Below, in pieces: positions 1-4,952 of a DNA stretch of 5,082 bases. The translations under genes were made by a program, and so were the position numbers. The stretch is from assembly GCA_029256005.1 (NCBI GenBank), contig JAQSYS010000164.1:1-5082 (forward strand), written 5' to 3'. The notes beneath the pieces are model-generated. The model did no database searches. It was not told the origin of the DNA and saw only the letters and a program-made list of their open reading frames with translations. The number at the start of each line of letters is the position of its first letter. Positions within the stretch are counted from its first letter, which is position 1. The stretch comes from Sedimentibacter sp. (GTDB taxonomy: Bacteria > Bacillota > Clostridia > Tissierellales > Sedimentibacteraceae).

Positions 1-62
1 TTTTGAGTTGTTTCATCATGTCTAATATGAGGTGACGATGAAGCAATCAATTTATTTTCCAT
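1..62 (-). CDS. rnfD: RnfD, membrane subunit of the Rnf complex (N-terminal fragment, cut by window edge)
   Basis: Only the first 20 codons are present; the gene continues beyond position 1. The visible protein begins MENKLIASSSPHIRHDETTQ, which closely resembles the N-terminus of clostridial RnfD proteins (the S-S-P-H-I-R stretch is characteristic). RnfD is an integral membrane subunit that carries covalently bound FMN in studied homologues and takes part in ion-coupled electron transfer between ferredoxin and NAD+. None of the membrane segments lie inside the window. The ATG at 62 follows an AGGAGG at 76-71 that overlaps the rnfC stop codon, so the two genes are co-transcribed and probably translationally coupled. 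The usual order rnfC-D-G-E-A-B predicts the rest of the complex just outside the window. Identity rests on a short N-terminus plus gene order. Confidence 0.88.
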   Translation of the reverse strand, partial: MENKLIASSSPHIRHDETTQ

Positions 63-74
63 CTGTTTTTCCTC

Positions 75-1406
75 CTATTTAACCTTTTTGCGTCTAGCTA
101 AAATTTCTTTTTTTGCAACTGAGATTGTTTCCTTCAATGGTCTTTTAGCCGGACAAATGAATGAACAACCACCACATTCTATACAGTCCGCTGCATGATA
201 TTCATCAGCAGCATCAAAGTTTTTTTGTAATGCATATCTGCTGATTTTGTATGGCATCAGTTGTACAGGACATGCTTCTAAGCATCTTCCACACATTATG
301 CAGTTTGATGGTTCAGGAAGATCAGCTTCCTTTTTATTGAAAACAAGAATTCCTGAAGTACCTTTTATTACAGGAACTTCATCACTAAATTGTGCAATTC
401 CCATCATTGGTCCGCCGCTTATAAGCTTTCCTGGCTCTTCTTTGTACCCTCCGCATTGTTCAATAACATCTTTGTATGATGTACCTATTCTTACATATAA
501 GTTTTTAGGATTTTGAACAGCACTTCCTGATACAGTTACAACTCTTTGAATTAATGGCATTCCTGTTTTAATAATATTTCCTATTGTAGCAACAGTTCCA
601 ACATTTTCAACAACGCAACCAACTTCCATAGGAAGTCCACCTGAAGGAACTACTCTGCCAGTTACTGCATTGATAATTCTTTTTTCATCACCTTGTGGGT
701 ATTTTACTTCCAAAGGAGCTACTTCAATGCCTTCTTCATTAGCAACAGTCATTTTCATTACTTCAATTGCATCTGGTTTATTTTTTTCAATGCCAATATA
801 GCATTTGTTGACACCAAGAGCTTTCATGATAGCTTTAGTACCCAATAATATAAGTTCTGGCATTTCAAGCATTGTTCTGTGATCACATGTTAAATATGGT
901 TCACACTCTGCAGCATTAACCAATAGAGTATCAATTGGCTTGTCCGCTGGAGGACTTAATTTAACATGTGTAGGGAATGTTGCTCCTCCCATCCCTGCCA
1001 TGCCGCCTTCTTTAATTATTGCTAAAATTTGTTCCTTTGTAAGATTTTCAATATTTCCTTTTGGTTGAACAGATTCATGAACTTCAAAGTTTCCATCAGA
1101 TTCTATAACAACACAATTTACCTTAGAACCATTAGGTACATAATGCTGCTCTATTTTCTTTACTGTTCCTGATACGCTTGAATGCACTGGTACAGACATA
1201 AAGGCTTTTGATTCGCCTATTTTTTGTCCAACTTTTACCGTTTCTCCCACTTGAACTAATGGGTCACAGGGCGCTCCTATATGTTGCGACATTGGAATAA
1301 CCACAATTTTAGGATCTACTGCATTTTCAATTGGCACATTTTGTGTTAGCGTCTTGTTTGTAGGTGGATGAACTCCGCCCTTAAATGTAAACAATTTTGT
1401 GCTCAT
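75..1406 (-). CDS. rnfC: RnfC, electron transport complex subunit C (ferredoxin:NAD+ oxidoreductase)
   Basis: Peripheral, cytoplasmic subunit of the membrane Rnf complex, which couples reduced-ferredoxin oxidation and NAD+ reduction to Na+ or H+ transport. The protein is 443 residues, normal for clostridial RnfC. Order: an N-terminal RnfC barrel-sandwich domain starting F-x-x-G-G-V-H-P-P (residues 8-15); a NuoF-like flavin/nucleotide-binding glycine-rich loop G-G-M-A-G-M-G-G-A-T-F-P-T (134-146) followed by A-A-E-C-E-P-Y-L (165-172); a SLBB-like region around 285-340; and two C-terminal [4Fe-4S] motifs, C369/C372/C375/C379 and C408/C411/C414/C418. All cluster cysteines are present. The tail is basic (A-R-R-K-K-V-K). 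I chose the ATG at 1406 because AGAGGTGA lies at 1418-1411. An in-frame ATG 11 codons upstream has no such site and would put the Shine-Dalgarno inside the gene. It is preceded by a promoter-bearing gap and followed directly by rnfD. Confidence 0.97.
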   Translation of the reverse strand: MSTKLFTFKGGVHPPTNKTLTQNVPIENAVDPKIVVIPMSQHIGAPCDPLVQVGETVKVGQKIGESKAFMSVPVHSSVSGTVKKIEQHYVPNGSKVNCVVIESDGNFEVHESVQPKGNIENLTKEQILAIIKEGGMAGMGGATFPTHVKLSPPADKPIDTLLVNAAECEPYLTCDHRTMLEMPELILLGTKAIMKALGVNKCYIGIEKNKPDAIEVMKMTVANEEGIEVAPLEVKYPQGDEKRIINAVTGRVVPSGGLPMEVGCVVENVGTVATIGNIIKTGMPLIQRVVTVSGSAVQNPKNLYVRIGTSYKDVIEQCGGYKEEPGKLISGGPMMGIAQFSDEVPVIKGTSGILVFNKKEADLPEPSNCIMCGRCLEACPVQLMPYKISRYALQKNFDAADEYHAADCIECGGCSFICPAKRPLKETISVAKKEILARRKKVK

Positions 1407-1410
1407 AATT

Positions 1411-1418
1411 TCACCTCT
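1411..1418 (-). promoter_or_regulatory. Ribosome binding site deciding the rnfC start
   Basis: AGAGGTGA read on the minus strand, 4 bases before the ATG at 1406. It settles the rnfC start in favour of the M-S-T-K-L-F N-terminus, which also fits the family, over the in-frame ATG at 1439. Confidence 0.85.
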
Positions 1419-1454
1419 TGTTTTAATTGTTTTATACAAATTATTATATAAAAG

Positions 1455-1465
1455 TTATTTAATAA
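1455..1465. promoter_or_regulatory. AT-rich palindrome, candidate operator in the rnfC 5' leader
   Basis: TTATT-T-AATAA is a perfect 5-base inverted repeat around one central base. It lies about 6 to 16 bases downstream of the predicted transcription start of rnfC, where a repressor could block transcription. The wider 18-base stretch (1452-1469), read on the minus strand as TTGATTATTAAATAACTT, matches roughly 9 of the 14 fixed positions of the clostridial Rex consensus as I remember it. The outer arms are not symmetrical. Such AT palindromes arise easily by chance in DNA this AT-rich. Confidence 0.25.
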
Positions 1466-1477
1466 TCAAACATATCG

Positions 1478-1506
1478 ATTATAACAGATTATAGACAACT
1501 TTTAAA
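1478..1506 (-). promoter_or_regulatory. Predicted sigma-A-type promoter for rnfC
   Basis: On the minus strand a perfect TATAAT -10 box lies at 1483-1478, preceded by TG one base upstream (TGTTATAAT, an extended -10). A -35-like TTTAAA at 1506-1501 (4 of 6 consensus bases) is spaced by 17 bases. The predicted start of transcription is near 1471, giving a leader of about 65 bases. A second TATAAT at 1493-1488 has no acceptable -35. This is the best promoter candidate in the window and implies that the rnf genes can be transcribed independently of the upstream ATPase gene. Confidence 0.6.
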
Positions 1507-1579
1507 CACATTTTTTATTATTTTATCATTTTTTTTATTCAAATACAATCAATTCAAGGGATTTCCAAAAGATGGATTG

Positions 1580-2125
1580 TTAAATATTTAGTATACTTTC
1601 AATATTTTCATTAACGTACTCCTTAATCCATATCAGGACTGCGTTTTCATTAATTGAGCCACCATCAAGTATAAACCTTATTTCCTCAGTGCTTAAGGTG
1701 AATGAGTTTCCATCAGTTGAATGTTTGTATAATAATTCACAATTTTTCAGAGAATTTATAATTGTTATAATTGTGTCACCCATATTACCCAATGGTACTC
1801 TATCAATATTATCTCTTTCAAAACAACATTCAATTGTTGTGCCTTCATGCAAAACAGATTTTATTTTTAAATAGCCATTGCACATTTCACAGTTTTCTTT
1901 TAACATAGGAATACCTAGCCCAACACGTCTCGTCGTCCTTGTAGTGAAAAACGGATCAGTTACTTGCTTTACCATTTCGTCTGTCATACCTATACCATTA
2001 TCCTTAATAACTATTTTTAACCAATTGTTTTTAATACTATCTTCAATAAATAATTCTATTAAACTTGCTTCCGCTTTTATGCTGTTCATAACAATATCAA
2101 GAATATGCATGGAAATTTCTTTCAT
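1580..2125 (-). CDS. Stand-alone GHKL-type ATP-binding protein (histidine-kinase-like ATPase domain)
   Basis: A 181-residue cytoplasmic protein made of a single HATPase_c (GHKL) domain plus a C-terminal extension. N-box: D-I-V-M-N-S-I-K-A-E-A-S (10-21), with Asn14 as the expected Mg-ATP ligand. G1 box: D-N-G-I-G-M (42-47). Then D-P-F-F-T-T-R (57-63), the glycine-rich lid G-L-G-I-P-M (69-74) and G-T-T (95-97). There is no DHp/phosphoacceptor histidine domain, sensor domain or membrane segment, so it is not a complete sensor kinase. Residues 105-181 form a less recognisable tail starting D-N-I-D-R-V-P-L-G-N-M-G-D-T. I recall close relatives next to NuoE/NuoF-like and [FeFe]-hydrogenase genes in Clostridia, which fits a regulatory role in redox metabolism; the partner protein is unknown. 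The start at 2125 is chosen over one 10 codons upstream because GGAGGA at 2136-2131 would lie inside the longer form. It follows a probable terminator, and rnfC lies 173 bases downstream. Confidence 0.88.
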   Translation of the reverse strand: MKEISMHILDIVMNSIKAEASLIELFIEDSIKNNWLKIVIKDNGIGMTDEMVKQVTDPFFTTRTTRRVGLGIPMLKENCEMCNGYLKIKSVLHEGTTIECCFERDNIDRVPLGNMGDTIITIINSLKNCELLYKHSTDGNSFTLSTEEIRFILDGGSINENAVLIWIKEYVNENIESILNI

Positions 2126-2130
2126 ATTTT

Positions 2131-2136
2131 TCCTCC
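2131..2136 (-). promoter_or_regulatory. Ribosome binding site deciding the start of the GHKL ATPase gene
   Basis: GGAGGA on the minus strand, 5 bases before the ATG at 2125. It rules out the in-frame ATG at 2155, whose extra ten residues (M-Y-R-R-L-L-W-R-K-N) are untypical of the family. Confidence 0.85.
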
Positions 2137-2172
2137 ATAATAACCTACGGTACAAGATATATCAGATTTCTA

Positions 2173-2201
2173 TTTATACCGGTTAGTGTATTGACAATTA
2201 A
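2173..2201 (-). promoter_or_regulatory. Weak candidate promoter for the GHKL ATPase gene
   Basis: A TATAAA -10-like hexamer at 2178-2173 lies 17 bases from a poor -35 (TTAATT, 2201-2196). A better -35 match, TTGTCA at 2197-2192, is only 13 bases away, too close. The candidate is supported mainly by its position after a probable terminator and about 48 bases before the start codon. Confidence 0.25.
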
Positions 2202-2225
2202 AACAGGCAAGTATTATACCTGCCT
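2195..2225 (-). terminator. Probable intrinsic terminator after the PHP-domain gene
   Basis: On the minus strand, 14 bases after the PHP gene stop, AGGCA pairs with TGCCT (2225-2221 with 2209-2205). One mismatch and three more pairs follow, enclosing a 3-base loop. The stem is followed by G-TTTT-AATT. The U-tract is short and interrupted, so termination may be partial. It is in the right place to separate the five-gene upstream operon from the ATPase and rnf genes. Confidence 0.5.
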
Positions 2226-2239
2226 TATTATAAATACAT

Positions 2240-2932
2240 TTATAAAATTTTCAAATAGTCATAGATATCTTCAATATCATTGAGTTCCAGAAAGTTTTCT
2301 GCTTCTGAAATATCAGTGAGTTTATGAGCATCAGAATTTTTAAGAATTTGAATATTTTTATTTATTTTATAATTAAATGATTCATTAGATTTTACTTCTA
2401 CAAAATTAAAAATCAATTCGGTTGGTATGAAACCTAGAACCCCTAAAATTCCATTAGATTTTTTATTTATATGAGCTGGAACTACTATACCATGGTAGTT
2501 ATTTGCCATATTGCAAATTTCATTCAATGAATAATCAGAGGCATTAATTAGAAGTTTATTTAAAACACCTGTTATTTCATCATTTATATTATAAATATTC
2601 TGACAACCAAAAATTGATGGGATATTTTCTGTATCAGGTAGTGAATCATAAATTATTTTTCCGAATTTCATTGCATAATTTAAATTTTTAAAATAGCATA
2701 GAACATGAACCTCTTCTTTAGTTGTAACTTCAATACCGGGTATTGCTTTAATACCTTCTTTTTCACACAACTTAAATATTGCCGGTAGATTTTCAGCTGT
2801 ATTATGGTCAGTTACCGAAATAATATTTAATCCTTTTATAAAAGACATATTAACTATATTATTTGGTGTCATGTCATCATTGCCGCATGGAGACAAATCA
2901 GAATGAATATGCATATCGTAAAAAAATTTCAT
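2240..2932 (-). CDS. PHP-domain metal-dependent phosphoesterase
   Basis: A 230-residue soluble protein consisting essentially of one PHP (polymerase and histidinol phosphatase) domain. Metal ligands are visible in order: H8-x-H10 in D-M-H-I-H-S-D; D42-H43 in V-T-D-H-N-T; E68 in G-I-E-V-T; H76 in E-V-H-V-L-C-Y-F; H154 in P-A-H-I; and D201-x-H203 in S-D-A-H. The full set for a trinuclear metal site is intact, so catalysis (phosphoester hydrolysis) is plausible. The substrate cannot be read from sequence; members of this family include nucleotide and small phosphate-ester hydrolases. The ATG at 2932 overlaps the stop of the upstream DRTGG gene by 4 bases (ATGA), and AGGA at 2941-2938 precedes it. 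This coupling suggests that the PHP protein works in the same pathway as the DRTGG and hydrogenase-like proteins, for instance by removing a signalling nucleotide or phosphate; that role is inference. Confidence 0.92.
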   Translation of the reverse strand: MKFFYDMHIHSDLSPCGNDDMTPNNIVNMSFIKGLNIISVTDHNTAENLPAIFKLCEKEGIKAIPGIEVTTKEEVHVLCYFKNLNYAMKFGKIIYDSLPDTENIPSIFGCQNIYNINDEITGVLNKLLINASDYSLNEICNMANNYHGIVVPAHINKKSNGILGVLGFIPTELIFNFVEVKSNESFNYKINKNIQILKNSDAHKLTDISEAENFLELNDIEDIYDYLKIL

Positions 2933-3261
2933 TTTATTCCTGAATCATGAAGCATGCATGCAACTTCATAAGCACTTTTATTAGTTTTTAAAATCGGAAT
3001 GTCAAGTTCCTTAGCTTTATTTACAGTTTCTAGTTCTACCTCCATATTTTCAACCACTATAATGCATGATAGTTCCAAAAGTTCTGCAACTGCAACAATG
3101 TTTATATGAGTTTGAATTGTAATCCATACAAAATTTTGTTTTGCTTTAGACATTACAATACTTAAAAGGTCACCGATGTATACACCTTCAACATTAATAT
3201 TTTTACTTGATTCAAACAAGGGATTTAGATTTAATTGTTTTGCAAATTCTGAAATAATCAT
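2929..3261 (-). CDS. Small DRTGG-domain protein
   Basis: A 110-residue protein covering a single DRTGG-type domain (named after a motif in larger CBS- and phosphotransacetylase-associated proteins). Visible features are the conserved block G-V-Y-I-G-D-L-L-S (26-34), then V-W-I-T-I-Q-T-H (45-52) and I-V-A-V-A-E-L-L (55-62), and a C-terminal half with I-P-I-L-K-T-N-K-S-A-Y-E-V (88-100). The literal D-R-T-G-G sequence is degenerate, as is common in the small stand-alone members. The biochemical function is not known; a ligand-binding or regulatory role is assumed. The ATG at 3261 is chosen because AGGAGG at 3271-3266 precedes it by 4 bases. A start 14 codons upstream would overlap the hydrogenase-like gene extensively and add a non-homologous, lysine-rich leader. 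The Shine-Dalgarno overlaps the upstream TAG stop, and the 3' end overlaps the PHP gene by 4 bases. It is a paralogue of the truncated gene at 4945-5082. Confidence 0.9.
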   Translation of the reverse strand: MIISEFAKQLNLNPLFESSKNINVEGVYIGDLLSIVMSKAKQNFVWITIQTHINIVAVAELLELSCIIVVENMEVELETVNKAKELDIPILKTNKSAYEVACMLHDSGIK

Positions 3262-3265
3262 TTTT

Positions 3266-3271
3266 CCTCCT
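3266..3271 (-). promoter_or_regulatory. Ribosome binding site deciding the start of the small DRTGG gene
   Basis: A perfect AGGAGG on the minus strand, 4 bases before the ATG at 3261 and overlapping the stop codon (3272-3270) of the hydrogenase-like gene. It rules out the longer in-frame start at 3303. Confidence 0.88.
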
Positions 3272-4517
3272 ATATTTTTCCGTTTGCCCTCAATACCACA
3301 CAATCGTACAATGTTGATTCACCATTATGCACATCCTCAGCATGTGCGTAACAAGTAGGAGCACCACATGAGCCACAGTCTAAGCCTGGAAGCATATCAT
3401 GGATTTCTTTAATTTTATCTTTATTCATAATTGCTTCTTTCATATTAAATTTATTTTGTGTTTCCTCTGCCTTAAGCCCAAACTTCAATGCTCCTTCTTC
3501 ATACATTTCATCAAATCGTTCAAGATCTTCATTCAAACATTCATCTTTTACATGACTTTTAATATAATTGATATTACTTTCTGCAATAAATGGATTTATT
3601 ACATTGAAAGTTCCTCCAACGCACCCCTGAACACAAGCCATTGTTTCAACATAATCAACATTACTTAAATTTCCGTTTTCGATTTCATCTAAAATTTGAA
3701 TGATATTTTCCATACCATTCACTGCAATATAATTTGTAAGTCCGGCTGACTCTGACTGTCCTCCTGCAACAGCCCACTTTAATCCATTAAGTGACGGATA
3801 AGAACAAATCGTATTGTCCTCTTTTAAAAGTTCTCTGTATAGTTCACCATATATTGTATTTAAAGGAATAACCCAGTCTACATATGGCATATAATCTCCC
3901 ACAGGATCAGTAACTGCAAGAAGCTTGGCAGGACAAGGCGAAATATAGAACACTCCTATTTCTTCATCTTTTAAGTTGTATTTCTTTTTTGCTTTTTCTC
4001 TTGCTATCATAGCTGCTACAACCATTGGCTCTTTTAATAGAATCAAATGCTCCATCAAAGAAGGATACCTACTTTTTATCAGCCGCACAGCAGCAGGGCA
4101 ATTTGTTGATATAAATGGTCTGATATTCTTTTCTTCATCTATTTTTCTTTTTATTGCCTTTGCAACCATGTCTGCTGCCCAGCTTGCATCATAAACATAA
4201 TCAAAACCAAGCTTTACAATAGCATTTTGAACTTTGCAAATGTCAGTTCCTTTAGGAAATTGGCCATACAGCGGTGTGGAAGAAATTGCAATTTTATATT
4301 TATATGAAGAATAGTGCATTTCCTCATACCATTCTATAGACTCAGGAGAATAAGCACTGTAAGGACAAATTTTAATACACTCCCCGCAGTGTATGCATTT
4401 GTCGCTGTTAATAAATGCCTTGCCATCTATTAAACGTATAGCTTGTGTAGGACATCTCTTCATACAATTAGTACAACCTTTGCATTTATCCTTATCAAGC
4501 ATAATAGAAAAATTCAT
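3270..4517 (-). CDS. [FeFe]-hydrogenase-like iron-sulfur protein, putative sensory (HydS-type), no PAS or output domain
   Basis: A 415-residue cytoplasmic protein. N-terminus: a two-[4Fe-4S] ferredoxin domain, C12/C15/C18/C22 and C41/C44/C47/C51. Middle: an [FeFe]-hydrogenase large-subunit domain with L1 as S-T-N-C-P-A-A (C140), L2 as S-P-C-P-A-K (C195) and L3 as E-T-M-A-C-V-Q-G-C-V-G-G (C295, C299). All four H-cluster cysteines are kept. In L1 the first cysteine of the catalytic T-S-C-C-P motif, used for proton transfer, is Asn139. The L2 methionine is Ser193. The stretch W-A-A-D-M-V-A-K (113-120) appears to lack the proton-path glutamates of catalytic enzymes. C-terminus: a further Fe-S motif, C381/C384/C389/C406, of the G-L-D-C-G-S-C-G-A-P-T-C type. 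There is no PAS or phosphatase domain. This pattern fits the putative sensory hydrogenases (groups C/D; I recall a PAS-less group D example from Thermoanaerobacter). AGGGGG at 4528-4523 overlaps the upstream stop and fixes the ATG at 4517. H2 sensing is inferred. The H-cluster would need HydEFG maturases, which are not in the window. Confidence 0.92.
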   Translation of the reverse strand: MNFSIMLDKDKCKGCTNCMKRCPTQAIRLIDGKAFINSDKCIHCGECIKICPYSAYSPESIEWYEEMHYSSYKYKIAISSTPLYGQFPKGTDICKVQNAIVKLGFDYVYDASWAADMVAKAIKRKIDEEKNIRPFISTNCPAAVRLIKSRYPSLMEHLILLKEPMVVAAMIAREKAKKKYNLKDEEIGVFYISPCPAKLLAVTDPVGDYMPYVDWVIPLNTIYGELYRELLKEDNTICSYPSLNGLKWAVAGGQSESAGLTNYIAVNGMENIIQILDEIENGNLSNVDYVETMACVQGCVGGTFNVINPFIAESNINYIKSHVKDECLNEDLERFDEMYEEGALKFGLKAEETQNKFNMKEAIMNKDKIKEIHDMLPGLDCGSCGAPTCYAHAEDVHNGESTLYDCVVLRANGKI

Positions 4518-4526
4518 AAATACCCC

Positions 4527-4952
4527 CTATACAAATACTGAAATTTTTATAAACGTTCCCTCACTACTCGACTTTATTTCAAAGTCATCAGAATAATTCT
4601 TCATATTAGGTAAACCCATTCCAGCGCCAAATCCAAGCTCTCTCACACTTTCAGGAGCAGTTGAATATCCTTCTGTCAAAGCTAAATCTATATTTGCAAT
4701 TCCTGGTCCTGTATCTTCAGATATTATTGTTATTTTATCCTCATACAAGTCACAATGGAGCTTACCTCCATATGAATGAATCACAATATTAATTTCAGCT
4801 TCATATGATATAATTGCAATCCTTCGCACAACACTTGCTTCTAAACCCATTGACTTTAGAAAATTTTTAATAGCACTAGAACTTTTACCTGCAACAGTGA
4901 AATCATTTGCAACAATATTAAAACTTAATCTTTTTAAAAAAAAATCAGTCAT
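4527..4952 (-). CDS. Anti-sigma-factor-like serine kinase / GHKL ATPase (RsbW/SpoIIAB type)
   Basis: A 141-residue single-domain GHKL ATPase, the usual size for RsbW/SpoIIAB anti-sigma kinases. N-box: Y-E-A-E-I-N-I-V-I-H-S-Y (50-61), with the catalytic-type Glu51 and Mg-binding Asn55. G1: E-D-T-G-P-G-I (79-85). Lid: G-F-G-A-G-M-G-L-P-N-M (107-117). Final box: E-G-T-F (131-134). The D-T-G-P-G-I and G-M-G-L-P-N-M forms are typical of the anti-sigma subgroup and not of two-component kinases. Characterised members bind a sigma factor or phosphorylate an anti-anti-sigma protein on Ser; neither partner gene is visible here. The ATG overlaps the upstream DRTGG gene by 8 bases. Its Shine-Dalgarno is weak and distant (AAGGGA at 4968-4963), suggesting translational coupling. 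The gene ends 9 bases before the hydrogenase-like gene, whose iron-sulfur protein may control it; that link is inference. A nine-T run falls in codons 3-6. Confidence 0.88.
   Translation of the reverse strand: MTDFFLKRLSFNIVANDFTVAGKSSSAIKNFLKSMGLEASVVRRIAIISYEAEINIVIHSYGGKLHCDLYEDKITIISEDTGPGIANIDLALTEGYSTAPESVRELGFGAGMGLPNMKNYSDDFEIKSSSEGTFIKISVFV

Noticed and set aside
1507..1579. Intrinsic terminator after the GHKL ATPase gene (CAATC...GATTG pairing).
   Set aside because: Only about five pairs around a large loop, and the following sequence is A-rich, not T-rich, on the transcribed minus strand.
2191..2220. Plus-strand TTGACA followed by TATTAT or TTATAC, resembling a forward promoter.
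   Set aside because: The TATTAT spacing is only 15 bases, the better-spaced TTATAC is a poor -10, no plus-strand gene follows, and the sequence coincides with the minus-strand terminator hairpin.
3270..4517. The hydrogenase-like gene as a truncated or degraded catalytic hydrogenase.
   Set aside because: It has an intact reading frame, start, Shine-Dalgarno and C-terminal Fe-S domain, all four H-cluster cysteines, and coordinated substitutions typical of sensory members, so it looks like a functional variant.
247..4596. Plus-strand open frames of 60-102 codons at several places, including 247-516, 1878-2186 and 3399-3668.
   Set aside because: All lie antisense to well-supported minus-strand genes, lack ribosome binding sites, and have low-complexity F/I/S-rich compositions expected from reverse-complemented AT-rich coding DNA.
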